Origin: Limoniibacter endophyticus
Lineage (GTDB): Bacteria > Pseudomonadota > Alphaproteobacteria > Rhizobiales > Rhizobiaceae
Direction: 5' to 3'
DNA length: 64,000 nt
Assembly: GCF_014652835.1 (NCBI RefSeq)
Contig: NZ_BMZO01000006.1
Span: forward strand, 124,001 to 188,000
In this document: positions 9,339 through 17,860 of the stretch, one piece after another
How positions within the stretch are numbered: position 1 is the first letter of the stretch
How the letters are laid out: each line of letters opens with the position of its first letter
Notes under the pieces: generated by a model
Database searches by the model: none
Told to the model about the DNA's origin: nothing
The model's input: only the letters and a program-made list of their open reading frames with translations
Translations under genes and position numbers: made by a program

Positions 9339-10487
9339 ATGCTTTCGCAATCGCTGGAACTGAAAGGAATCGGCAAGACCTTCGGTAAGGAAGAAGTTCT
9401 CAAGGGGATCGACCTTTCTATCAGGCCGGGTGAATTCTTGTCGCTCGTCGGCATGTCCGGGTGCGGAAAATCCACCCTGCTCCGTATCATCGCCGGGCTT
9501 GAAGCGCCTGACCGAGGCAGCGTTCAGATTAATGATCAGGATGTGACTGACACCGATCCAAGCGATCGTAATCTCGCGATGGTGTTCCAGTCCTATGCAC
9601 TTTATCCGCACATGACGGTGCATCAAAACATCTCGACGCCGTTGAGAATGCGGCAGCTATCCCTTGCCGCGCGTCTGCCCGTTGTTGGTGGTCTTGCACC
9701 AGGGCGCGCTGATGCCCTGGAAAAAATCAATGCTGCCGTGCGTCAGTCGGCCGAACTTCTGCAGATTTCTCATCTGCTGGATCGTAAGCCGGCGCAGTTG
9801 TCAGGTGGGCAGCGTCAGCGTGTTGCATTGGCGAGAGCGCTCGTTCGCTCGCCGGCAGCATTCCTCATGGATGAACCGCTTTCCAATCTTGATGCCAAGC
9901 TGCGCGCACATATGCGCGAGGAATTGACGGCCTTGCATCGCAGCCTGAAGGCGACCTTCATCTACGTCACGCATGATCAGATCGAAGCGATGACCATGTC
10001 GGATCGTATCGCGCTCATGTCCGAAGGGCGCATCGAACAACTTGGTACGCCGGACGAACTTTATCAACGTCCCGCCACGCTCACCGTGGCACGTTTCATT
10101 GGCACGCCGTCCATAAATCTCCTGCCCGTTGAAATCGACAACAGAACGGTGGTGTCATTGTTTGGTCGCACCCTTGGATTGCGAGCGAAAGATGCCGCTA
10201 TTGGTCCCGCAACGCTTGGCATTCGTGCAGAGGACATTACCGTCTCCCCGCACGGCCTTGAGGCGCGGGTGATCCGCGTGGAAACGCAGGGTGCCGATCG
10301 TTTTGTCAGTTGCGAGCTGCTGGATGATCAAAATGTCCGGATCATCATGCGTCAGAAGGCAGGCGAGAACCTCGACGTCGATGCCGATGGCCTTATTTCG
10401 CTCGGGATAAGCAGAAGTCATGCGCATCTCTTTGGGGCGGACGAAAAACGTTATGTCGTTGAAACCTGCGAACAGGTGCCGGCGTGA
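9339..10487 (+). CDS. ABC transporter ATP-binding protein (UgpC/MalK type)
   Basis: 382-aa ATPase: Walker A GMSGCGKST (38-46), Q-loop FQSYALYPHMT, signature LSGGQRQRV, switch VTHDQIEAMTM and a C-terminal TOBE/MalK-like domain. Compared with ordinary MalK proteins it has about 25 extra residues (RLPVVGGLAPGR region) between the Q-loop and the signature. The ATG at 9339 follows AAAAGGAG; the longer in-frame extension is not family-like. First gene of the operon ATPase-permease-permease-binding protein-phosphodiesterase, coupled to the next gene by a 4-bp overlap. Confidence 0.93.
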   Translation: MLSQSLELKGIGKTFGKEEVLKGIDLSIRPGEFLSLVGMSGCGKSTLLRIIAGLEAPDRGSVQINDQDVTDTDPSDRNLAMVFQSYALYPHMTVHQNISTPLRMRQLSLAARLPVVGGLAPGRADALEKINAAVRQSAELLQISHLLDRKPAQLSGGQRQRVALARALVRSPAAFLMDEPLSNLDAKLRAHMREELTALHRSLKATFIYVTHDQIEAMTMSDRIALMSEGRIEQLGTPDELYQRPATLTVARFIGTPSINLLPVEIDNRTVVSLFGRTLGLRAKDAAIGPATLGIRAEDITVSPHGLEARVIRVETQGADRFVSCELLDDQNVRIIMRQKAGENLDVDADGLISLGISRSHAHLFGADEKRYVVETCEQVPA

Positions 10488-11410
10488 GTATGGTAACGAC
10501 CGCAAGCGCTGCGCAATTGCAGGCTCCGTCGCGAACCTCGTCGACGGCACGCCGCATGGCGCGACGTGGCATCTTGTTCGCGCTTCCCGCAACGCTTCTG
10601 CTGATCGCTATTTACATTATCCCGATCATAGTGCTCGCAGGATTTTCAGTCACGGATTACCGATTAGGAGCCCTTTCGACGCAGTTTGTCGGCCTGGATA
10701 ATTTTACGGCTGCGTTTGCCGACCCTGTTTTCATGCGTGCGCTGAAGAACACGGTCCTCTATGCGATCATCGTTATTCCAGCAGGCGTGTTTCTTGCGTT
10801 GGGGGCCGCTCTCCTCGTTTATAATCGCAAGCACAGTCGTGCCTTCTGGGAAATCGCCTACTTTCTTCCTGTAACAGCGACCTTGGTTGCGATGGCGACC
10901 GTCTGGCAGTTTTTGCTGCATCCATCGCTCGGCCCGGTCAATGCGGCCATTAAATGGTTCGGCTTCGAGCCCGTGGCATTCCTGTCGAATCCTTCGTTGC
11001 TCATTCCCACAATGGCGCTGATAGGCATCTGGCAGGTCCTGGGTTTCAATATGGTGCTCTTTCTGGCCGGCCTGACGGCCATCCCCAAAGACCTGCACGA
11101 GGCGGCAAGACTCGATGGAGCAAAGAACCCGATAGACCGGTTCCTGACTGTAACGTGGCCTATGCTTGGACCGACAACCATGTTCGTCGTCGTCACGACA
11201 TCGATCTCCGCGTTCAAGGTTTTCGAGACGGTGGCTGTGCTGACAAAAGGCCGTTCTGGCTCGGAAGTGCTTCTATTCGCGCTTTATCTGGAAGGCTTCG
11301 AATATGCCAATACGGGTTATGCAGCAGCGCTTACCCTGATCTTCCTTGCGATAGTACTGGTCTTGTCCATCGGCCAGACCCTGCACATGGATCGGAAGGT
11401 ACATTACTGA
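10484..11410 (+). CDS. ABC transporter permease (UgpA/MalF-like)
   Basis: 308-aa inner-membrane subunit of a CUT1-type importer: six hydrophobic segments and the EAA loop (EAARLDGAKNPIDRFLTVTW). The start is GTG at 10484, overlapping the ATPase stop, or ATG at 10490; the difference is two residues. The stop overlaps the next permease start by 1 bp (TGATG). Family and operon order suggest uptake of a sugar or a glycerophosphate-type compound. Confidence 0.91.
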   Translation: MSMVTTASAAQLQAPSRTSSTARRMARRGILFALPATLLLIAIYIIPIIVLAGFSVTDYRLGALSTQFVGLDNFTAAFADPVFMRALKNTVLYAIIVIPAGVFLALGAALLVYNRKHSRAFWEIAYFLPVTATLVAMATVWQFLLHPSLGPVNAAIKWFGFEPVAFLSNPSLLIPTMALIGIWQVLGFNMVLFLAGLTAIPKDLHEAARLDGAKNPIDRFLTVTWPMLGPTTMFVVVTTSISAFKVFETVAVLTKGRSGSEVLLFALYLEGFEYANTGYAAALTLIFLAIVLVLSIGQTLHMDRKVHY

Positions 11411-12231
11411 TGAGCGCACTCCGCAAGTACTTCCCTCATGCAATCCTGTCCGTCGGTGCATTTGCGATGCTTCTGCCCTTCTATTGGATGGTGCTGACCT
11501 CGATACGGTCTCCAGCTGAAATCTTCAGCGTTTCGCTGTGGCCTATTCCTGAAAACTTCACTGCCGTGGACAACTACACGCGCGCGGCCAGTCAGGTGCC
11601 GATGGCACGCTTCATGCTTAACGGTATGATTGTTTGTTTCGGTATTCTGATCGTCCAGATACTAACCGCAGTCCCGGCGGCCTATGCCCTTGCAAAGCTG
11701 CGCTTTCCAGGACGTAAACTCCTGCTCACCCTGGTGATTGCCGCACTGTGCGTACCCATTCAGGCGCTTGCCTTGCCGCTTTTCGTAGGGCTGGCCAAGG
11801 CGCAACTGCTCAACACCTACTTCGCAATGATGATGCCGTTCTTTCTCTCGGTCTTTGCGATTTTTCTCTTCCATCAGTCCTTCCGCAGCTACCCTGATGA
11901 AATCATCGAAGCGGCCCGCATGGATGGATTCTCCGAGATGGAAATTTGCTGGCGGCTTGTGCTGCGCGGTTCGCTGCCGTCGCTTGCTGCCTTTTCGGTC
12001 TTCTCGCTCGTTGCCCACTGGAACGATCTCTATTGGCCGATGATCGTGGTGTCCGACACGAATCTCGCACCGCCGCCGCTCGGCATGCTGTTCTTTGCTG
12101 ATGTCGAGTCCGGAGCAAATTACGGCGCGCTCATGGCGGGAGCGACCATCATCACGGCCCCGATGGTGATCTGCTTCCTTATCGCCCGCAAGCATTTCAT
12201 CGCCGGCATCACCATGACCGGCGTGAAATAA
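11410..12231 (+). CDS. ABC transporter permease (UgpE/MalG-like)
   Basis: 273-aa partner permease with six membrane segments and an EAA loop (EAARMDGFSEMEICWRLVL). The ATG at 11410 shares one base with the previous stop; the frame is open further upstream but that part only mirrors the preceding gene. Fits the MalG/UgpE subfamily of CUT1 transporters. Confidence 0.91.
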   Translation: MSALRKYFPHAILSVGAFAMLLPFYWMVLTSIRSPAEIFSVSLWPIPENFTAVDNYTRAASQVPMARFMLNGMIVCFGILIVQILTAVPAAYALAKLRFPGRKLLLTLVIAALCVPIQALALPLFVGLAKAQLLNTYFAMMMPFFLSVFAIFLFHQSFRSYPDEIIEAARMDGFSEMEICWRLVLRGSLPSLAAFSVFSLVAHWNDLYWPMIVVSDTNLAPPPLGMLFFADVESGANYGALMAGATIITAPMVICFLIARKHFIAGITMTGVK

Positions 12232-12273
12232 CCCTCTCCTCCTGCCAACCCACAAACTCCGCGGAGAATGACA

Positions 12274-13566
12274 ATGAAGTTCACCCGACGCACCGTCCTC
12301 GGTGGTCTTGCTCTAGGCCTCGCCGCCACCAGCTTTTCGCAGCCGGCTTCTGCAGAGCAGGTCACTCTCGAAGTCCTGTACAATCTGCCCGGCTTTACGA
12401 AATTTCATCAGCCGCTGGCAGATGAATTCATGAAGAACAACCCCGATATCAAGATCAATTTCCTTGCTCCGGCACCTGGCTATAATGAGGGACAGCAGCA
12501 GGTTCTTCGCGCCGCTGTGACGGGTAATTTGCCGGATGTGTATTTTTCGGGCTACAATCTTACAGCCGAACTGGTCCACACGCTGGCACCGCGCAACCAG
12601 ATCACTGATCTAGCCCCGTTCATCGAGGCTGAAGGCGGACAGGCTTTTCTCGACAAGAACTATACGCCGAACATGGCAGCGCTCGGCGTCATTGACGGCA
12701 AGCAGTACGGGCTTCCCGTCAATGCCTCATCGCCGATCATTTATATCAATGCCGATCTCGTCAGGAAGGCTGGTGGCGATCCTGACAACATGCCGAAGAC
12801 TTTTGAAGGCCTGATCGAGCTCGCTGCAAAGATCCACGCTCAGGACGAAAAAGTGGCCGGCATGGGCTATGACATCAACCTGTGGCCCGACGACTGGCTC
12901 TGGCAGGCCCTGATCTTCCAGCAGGGTGGTACGCTGGTTGACGAGGCGACGAAGACTGTTGGTTTCGATAATGAGATCGGCCTTAACGCACTCAAGCTGA
13001 CGCGTCGTTTCGTTACTGAAGGTCATCAGAACCTTCTTGACTGGGACCAGTCCCGCCAGCAGTTCGGCGCGGGTCTCACCGGTTTCATCTTCTCGACGCC
13101 AGCGCATGTCCAGACTGTGGAAGGCCTGGTCGGTGATCGTTTCGAGTTGAAGACTGCAACGTTCCCGTTAGATAATCCTGAAAAGGGTGGCGTGCCCACC
13201 GGCGGCAACTCAGCCGTTATGCTGACGCAGGACAAGGTCAAGCAGGAAGCTGCCTGGAAATATCTGAAATGGGTGACCGGACCGGAAGCGCAGAACGTCA
13301 TCGTTCGCATTACCGGCTATTTGCCGACCAACAAGCTTGCGACGGGTGAAGATTATCTTGCACCATATTATGCCGAGAACCCGAATGTGAAGACAGCTTC
13401 GCTTCAGGCCGACCGTTCTCTGCCGTGGGCGGGCTATCCGGGTGGGGACTCGGTCCGCATCTGGCGCACCCAGCGCGACATTATTGGCAGCGTCATGCGT
13501 GGCGAAGTGACGCCGGAAGATGGTCTCAAGCAGATCGTCGAGCAGACCAACGCCTTGATGAAATAA
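12274..13566 (+). CDS. ABC transporter substrate-binding protein (UgpB-like)
   Basis: 430-aa periplasmic binding protein. The N-terminus KFTRRTVLGGLALG looks like a twin-arginine-type signal, ending near ASA (residue 27). The body matches family-1 sugar/glycerol-3-phosphate binding proteins (DVYFSGYNLTAEL, YGLPVNASSPIIYIN). An ATG at 12268 is possible, but GGAG at 12263-12266 is correctly spaced for 12274. A strong terminator follows, then the phosphodiesterase gene. The ligand may be a glycerophosphodiester, judging from that neighbour. Confidence 0.91.
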   Translation: MKFTRRTVLGGLALGLAATSFSQPASAEQVTLEVLYNLPGFTKFHQPLADEFMKNNPDIKINFLAPAPGYNEGQQQVLRAAVTGNLPDVYFSGYNLTAELVHTLAPRNQITDLAPFIEAEGGQAFLDKNYTPNMAALGVIDGKQYGLPVNASSPIIYINADLVRKAGGDPDNMPKTFEGLIELAAKIHAQDEKVAGMGYDINLWPDDWLWQALIFQQGGTLVDEATKTVGFDNEIGLNALKLTRRFVTEGHQNLLDWDQSRQQFGAGLTGFIFSTPAHVQTVEGLVGDRFELKTATFPLDNPEKGGVPTGGNSAVMLTQDKVKQEAAWKYLKWVTGPEAQNVIVRITGYLPTNKLATGEDYLAPYYAENPNVKTASLQADRSLPWAGYPGGDSVRIWRTQRDIIGSVMRGEVTPEDGLKQIVEQTNALMK

Positions 13567-13580
13567 GTCAGGTTTGACGA

Positions 13581-13617
13581 AGCGGCTGCGGGAACATGTA
13601 TCCGCAGCCGCTTTTTT
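13581..13617 (+). terminator. Rho-independent terminator after ugpB-like gene
   Basis: AGCGGCTGCGG (13581-13591), 10-nt loop, CCGCAGCCGCT (13602-13612), then TTTTT: a perfect 11-bp stem with U-tract. It lies between the binding-protein gene and the phosphodiesterase, 13 bp before the latter's ATG, so the phosphodiesterase is either read by escape or has its own promoter within this short region. Confidence 0.9.
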
Positions 13618-13630
13618 GAAAGCAAAATGA

Positions 13631-14431
13631 ATGAAGATCATCCAGATCACAGACACCCACCTCGTTCCCTCCGGCACCATAGTCAACGCAGTCGATCCGG
13701 AAGAAAAGCTGCGCGCGGCGATTGCAGATATCGTCGAAAAACATTCCGACGCCGACCTTCTCGTTCTGACTGGCGACCTGGGAAATCACGGCGAGCCTGA
13801 GGCATATGCGCTGCTCAAGGAAATTCTTGCTCCCGTTCGTTGCGATATACGGCTTCTGCTTGGCAATCACGATGATCGCTCGAACTTCGTGCTGGCCTTT
13901 CCAGAGCAACCGCGTGATCCCCGGGGTTTTATTCAATCGTTCATTGATACGGCTTTTGGCCGTCTGATTTTCCTCGACAGCCATGAAGCTGGTGTCATCG
14001 GTGGCATTTACGGCCCTGACCGGATGGAGTTTCTCGACGCGGCTCTAACTGACGCTGGCACGCTTCCAGTAACCATTTTCGTTCATCATCCGCCCATGAA
14101 CGTCGACATTGCTCATTTCGATAAGATTGGAATGCACGATGATGGCTTGCTTCTGGCTCGTCTGGAAGCGCATACGCCGGGCGTCCGCCACGTCATATTC
14201 GGCCATATCCACGTCCCGCTCGCTGGAACGACGGCCTCTGGAATCGGCTATAGTTCCGGCCAGGCCTGTGCGCATCGTTTCATCACCGATATCGACACGC
14301 CGCAGCCATGGTGGACCGATGGCAACCCCTGCTACCGGATCATCTCGCTCGATCAGAATGGGCTGCGCGCCTATAGTGTCGAGGTGGGGCAAAAGCCGAC
14401 GACACAAGCGCCGGTTTGCGAAGGACCGTGA
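13631..14431 (+). CDS. GpdQ/CpdA-like metallophosphoesterase
   Basis: 266-aa cytoplasmic dinuclear metal phosphodiesterase. All family metal ligands are visible: Asp8 and His10 (ITDTH), Asp49 (TGD), Asn79-His80 (GNHD), His152/153 (HHPP), His192 and His194 (GHIH). Length and spacing match glycerophosphodiesterase GpdQ and 3',5'-cAMP phosphodiesterase CpdA, which cannot be separated by eye. Being at the end of a UgpABCE-like operon favours hydrolysis of imported glycerophosphodiesters to glycerol-3-phosphate plus an alcohol. Convergent with the ornithine-cyclodeaminase-family gene. Confidence 0.88.
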   Translation: MKIIQITDTHLVPSGTIVNAVDPEEKLRAAIADIVEKHSDADLLVLTGDLGNHGEPEAYALLKEILAPVRCDIRLLLGNHDDRSNFVLAFPEQPRDPRGFIQSFIDTAFGRLIFLDSHEAGVIGGIYGPDRMEFLDAALTDAGTLPVTIFVHHPPMNVDIAHFDKIGMHDDGLLLARLEAHTPGVRHVIFGHIHVPLAGTTASGIGYSSGQACAHRFITDIDTPQPWWTDGNPCYRIISLDQNGLRAYSVEVGQKPTTQAPVCEGP

Positions 14432-14507
14432 TCTTATCGGAAAAGATAGAGCGATCGCCGGTGCCGGAGCAGACTCTTCTCCGATCAGGCGATGACCTTT
14501 GCAAATC

Positions 14508-15461
14508 TTACCTGCTAAGCGTCTGCCCGAGCGATTTTTCTCGGGCCAGATCGTAAACCAGTTTGGCAGCCGCCAGGTCGCCTGCCGAATGCCCCTTGAA
14601 GCAGAAGGCTTGCCTTCCTTCGCTTCTCGTCAGTCCGGAGATCAGATCGGCGTTAATTCTTGCAGATTTCACCTCGTGGCCGCGCGCATCCATCGGATGT
14701 TGCATTTGCTCCAGGCTGTCTGTGGCGAATTGGCTGAAGCAGGTCAAACTGTCTGGCAGCCAGCTTCTGCCGAGATCGACCATGACTGCGAGCGCATCCG
14801 GCTTGAGACGGGATGCGTCGAGGAAGGGTTCGAGATCAGGGGCAGCGGGAACCATCGAGATGATGATATCAGCATCGCGAATGAGGTCGTCGGCGCTCTC
14901 CATAACTACGCCCTCTAATCCATGCTCGGCAGCCATGTCAGCCAAAGCCTGGGCAGATGACCTGCTCCGGCTGTGGCATAATACCTTGCGCAGTGAGGGA
15001 AACACATCGGTGAATGCGAGAAGCTGGCTGCGCGCTTGCGCTCCGCAACCGACCAGTGCCAACACCTCGGGATTATCCCTTGCAAGACGCTGCGCAGATA
15101 CTGCCGCCATTGCGGCAGTGCGCTGCAATGTAATGATTTCGCCGTCGATGAAAGCCAGCGGGTGACCGGTTTCCGTGTCGTTGAGGCACAAAACTGCACT
15201 GATCGCGGGGAGCTTTGACGCAGGTCCAGTGGGGACGACCGATACCCATTTCACGACCGCCATGGACCAAGTGTATGACGCGGCGGCCATCATTTGAAAA
15301 CTTTGACCGACGCCCAGTTGCAATTGTGATTTCGGCTCAAACCGGCACTTACCAGCGGCCAGGTCGGCAAATACGTCGGAAATTGACGCTCTCATCTGCG
15401 CGGGTGTTATTTTCAGGGCCAGAACATCGGATTTGGAGATGTGGAGCAGATCAGGCAACAA
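14508..15461 (-). CDS. Ornithine cyclodeaminase / mu-crystallin family protein
   Basis: 317-aa NAD(P)-dependent enzyme of the family that includes ornithine cyclodeaminase, alanine dehydrogenase and 1-pyrroline-2-carboxylate reductase. Visible are substrate Lys71 (VVKWVSV), Arg114 (TLQRTAAMAA) and the Rossmann motif VGCGAQA (137-143). Last gene of a long minus-strand operon, overlapping the DadA-like gene by 11 bp. Next to an FAD amino-acid oxidase, a reductase of a cyclic imine or a deaminating step is likely; the substrate is not evident. Confidence 0.87.
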   Translation of the reverse strand: MLPDLLHISKSDVLALKITPAQMRASISDVFADLAAGKCRFEPKSQLQLGVGQSFQMMAAASYTWSMAVVKWVSVVPTGPASKLPAISAVLCLNDTETGHPLAFIDGEIITLQRTAAMAAVSAQRLARDNPEVLALVGCGAQARSQLLAFTDVFPSLRKVLCHSRSRSSAQALADMAAEHGLEGVVMESADDLIRDADIIISMVPAAPDLEPFLDASRLKPDALAVMVDLGRSWLPDSLTCFSQFATDSLEQMQHPMDARGHEVKSARINADLISGLTRSEGRQAFCFKGHSAGDLAAAKLVYDLAREKSLGQTLSR

Positions 15462-16743
15462 AGCGAAACCTCCGGGGAGAATATGGCTGCGGATCTATGG
15501 CCAGCGCGGCATTGCTTAAAAGTCCCGCGACAAGACGCGCCGTATTGGGTGCCATCACCATGCCGGTATGGCCATGGCCAAATGCATGAAAAATATCGGG
15601 ACTACCGGATGAAGTGCCGATAACGGGCAGGCAATCCGGTGTGGAAGGGCGATTTCCCATCCACATATCGTGCGGCCCGTTCTCTATCTTTTCCTTTATT
15701 TGCGGAAACATGCGGCAGGCGTGGGTAAGTTGGATGCGTGCCCTGCGCCAGTCGGGTGCGCTCGAGCAGGATGCAAGTTCGACCTGCCCGGCAAGGCGCA
15801 GACCTGCCCGCGTACTAGCGACAGCCATTTTGCCGTCTGCCGGCATAAGGCTCGTGACGAGGCGAATAGGGCAATCCAGTATCTCGATATGATAGCCACG
15901 TTCCGCTATCAACGGAACTCGATCTCCAGCGGCCCGCGCGAGGCCCGCTGAACCGATCCCCGCGGCGATCACTGCACGATCGCAGGTGACCGTTCCCTGA
16001 TCGGTATGCACGCCTCGAAGACGGTTGTCCTTCAGATCAAAGCCCTTTGCCGTCGCTGCGACAAGCCGTCCGCCGTGGCGTTGGAAAAGTCTTGCCAGGC
16101 CTGCACAAAAAGCGCCTGGATCCCGCAAGGAAATCGCCGGTAATATTCGCATTCCGATCTTGTAGTCGGGCGAGAGGTCCGGAGCGTATCTGCGCAGTTC
16201 GGTGCCTTCGTGCATCGAGCACGCGATGCCATATTTCTTACGCAGATCCCATGCCTTTAGATCAAGTTCATACTCTGCGCGGTTTCGATAAACATACATG
16301 ACGCCTTGTGTGCCGATGAGCTCGGCCATTCCGGCGTTTGCGGCACGAGCCTGATAGTGTGAAACCGCGCCCTTGAGCAACGCGAGGCGGGCAGGGATAT
16401 CTCTCTCTACGCGTTGCCAGCTTCTCCCGGCAGCGACGAAGCGGATAAGCCAAGGTAGTATTCTGGGGATGTGGCTGGCTTGAATGACGAACGGCCCGGT
16501 TGGATCGCGCAGGAATCCAGGGATCGACTTCCATAAACCTGGGAGAGAAATCGGGATAATTGCGCCCTCGTTGATCCACGTGCCGTTGCCGTATGACGCG
16601 GCCTGCCGCCCTCCCGGGGCAGCAGGTTCGATCAGGCTGACCTGGTAGCCGCGGTCCAGCAGTTCCAACGCCGAGTATAGGCCTATGATGCCGCCTCCTA
16701 GGACGGCAACTGAAATCCGAGGCGTTGGATGTGTGGCGCTCAT
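15451..16743 (-). CDS. FAD-dependent amino-acid oxidoreductase (DadA-like)
   Basis: 430 aa, DAO/DadA family. FAD-binding VLGGGIIGLYSALEL at 14-28, central substrate domain, and C-terminal MWMGNRPSTPDCLPVIG and FAFGHGHTGM-type segments (here HAFGHGHTGM) typical of D-amino-acid dehydrogenases. Membrane association and a quinone acceptor would be expected from the family. The start at 16743 precedes the flavin motif by 14 residues. It shares the operon with an ornithine-cyclodeaminase-like protein and a CoA ligase, so the substrate is probably a secondary amine or opine-like amino acid, not D-alanine, which the dadA at 56 kb covers. Confidence 0.9.
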   Translation of the reverse strand: MSATHPTPRISVAVLGGGIIGLYSALELLDRGYQVSLIEPAAPGGRQAASYGNGTWINEGAIIPISLPGLWKSIPGFLRDPTGPFVIQASHIPRILPWLIRFVAAGRSWQRVERDIPARLALLKGAVSHYQARAANAGMAELIGTQGVMYVYRNRAEYELDLKAWDLRKKYGIACSMHEGTELRRYAPDLSPDYKIGMRILPAISLRDPGAFCAGLARLFQRHGGRLVAATAKGFDLKDNRLRGVHTDQGTVTCDRAVIAAGIGSAGLARAAGDRVPLIAERGYHIEILDCPIRLVTSLMPADGKMAVASTRAGLRLAGQVELASCSSAPDWRRARIQLTHACRMFPQIKEKIENGPHDMWMGNRPSTPDCLPVIGTSSGSPDIFHAFGHGHTGMVMAPNTARLVAGLLSNAALAIDPQPYSPRRFRFVA

Positions 16744-16754
16744 TTGCGTTCCTG

Positions 16755-17843
16755 CTATGTCGCGCTGGGAAGCGTCATCAGCCGGTCGCGCAGTTGCACG
16801 AGATCAGAGCAGACACGCTCCAGATCGGCCAGTTCGAAACCCTCGGCATGGGCAGAGCCTTCCTCAGTCAGAAGATCTTTCAGCCTGCCGTGGTAGGTAG
16901 CCGTGCCCCCCTCGACGATCAGCCCCTTGCGTCGCTCGAAATCCTCGTTCCAGGCAATGGCCTCCGTCTCCGAGATGCCAACAGGCAGATCCAGCACAAG
17001 TTCTCCCTCCCGAAGATGGACGGGATAACCGCCGGGAAGCCCGTTCGGACCCGGCACATGTCCCTGCCATTCATCATTGGAGATCAGGGCAAGAATGAGC
17101 GTCACACCTGACGCACCCGATATTTCAATCGCCGGCTCGGGGGTCAGTTGGCAATTCTCGAATGTTTTGAAGGGGTCGGAGATTTCCTCATCATCGATGA
17201 AGACGCGCGGCGCCGGGCATCCCATCCGCTCCTGGGGTTTCAACCGCCATGGCGCAAGGCACTGGTAGTGCGCGATGACGCGCATCCTGCCTTTTGGAAG
17301 ATGCTCGCGTGCGCCGGAGAAGACGTTCGAAAGAATCGCAACGTTGCCGGTGCCGCACAGGACATTGTGTCCCATGGCCGTGATCATGCCATTGACCACG
17401 TCCGGAAAGGAACAATTGATCAGCTTTGTGCTTGGCGAAATGTCCGTGATCGCCTTGGCCATGCGCGACGAAATAAGCGCCTGAAAGACGGCAGTTGCGC
17501 TCAGGCCACCTTCTGCAACCAGATCAGTCCATCGCGAGCCACGGTCGGAGATAACGGTAGAGGTCTGGATTGATGCGGCTTGCACCACCAGTCGCGGCTT
17601 GTAAAGTTCCAGAAGAGCTTCACTTGCGCCTGGCTTGAGCAGGTCGAGCGTATGAGTTTCGAAACGCGCAGGCGTTCCAAACATTGCGGCACGCGCATTT
17701 CCGGCCGTTCGAAGCCAGTCCAGGCGCATTTGATTACGCCCCGCGATCATTACGGTAACGGGAGTCTTTGCCGTTGCCGCAATGTCTAGCGCGATCCTGC
17801 CGGCGAACATGCCGGTACCCGTGATAAGAACGTCATAGCTCAT
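16755..17843 (-). CDS. Rossmann-fold protein, saccharopine-dehydrogenase-like
   Basis: 362 aa. The N-terminus YDVLITGTGMFAGRIALDI is a clear dinucleotide-binding beta-alpha-beta unit, followed by AGRNQMRLDWL, the pattern of saccharopine-dehydrogenase-like proteins; the remainder is not recognised. Two starts are possible: ATG 17864 (4-bp overlap with the CoA ligase stop) or ATG 17843, which has AGGAAAG upstream and places the motif at the N-terminus; I chose 17843. Its role, perhaps an NAD(P)-dependent dehydrogenase of the pathway, is inferred only from its operon. Confidence 0.72.
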   Translation of the reverse strand: MSYDVLITGTGMFAGRIALDIAATAKTPVTVMIAGRNQMRLDWLRTAGNARAAMFGTPARFETHTLDLLKPGASEALLELYKPRLVVQAASIQTSTVISDRGSRWTDLVAEGGLSATAVFQALISSRMAKAITDISPSTKLINCSFPDVVNGMITAMGHNVLCGTGNVAILSNVFSGAREHLPKGRMRVIAHYQCLAPWRLKPQERMGCPAPRVFIDDEEISDPFKTFENCQLTPEPAIEISGASGVTLILALISNDEWQGHVPGPNGLPGGYPVHLREGELVLDLPVGISETEAIAWNEDFERRKGLIVEGGTATYHGRLKDLLTEEGSAHAEGFELADLERVCSDLVQLRDRLMTLPSAT

Positions 17844-17860
17844 TGAGGGTTCTTTCCTGC

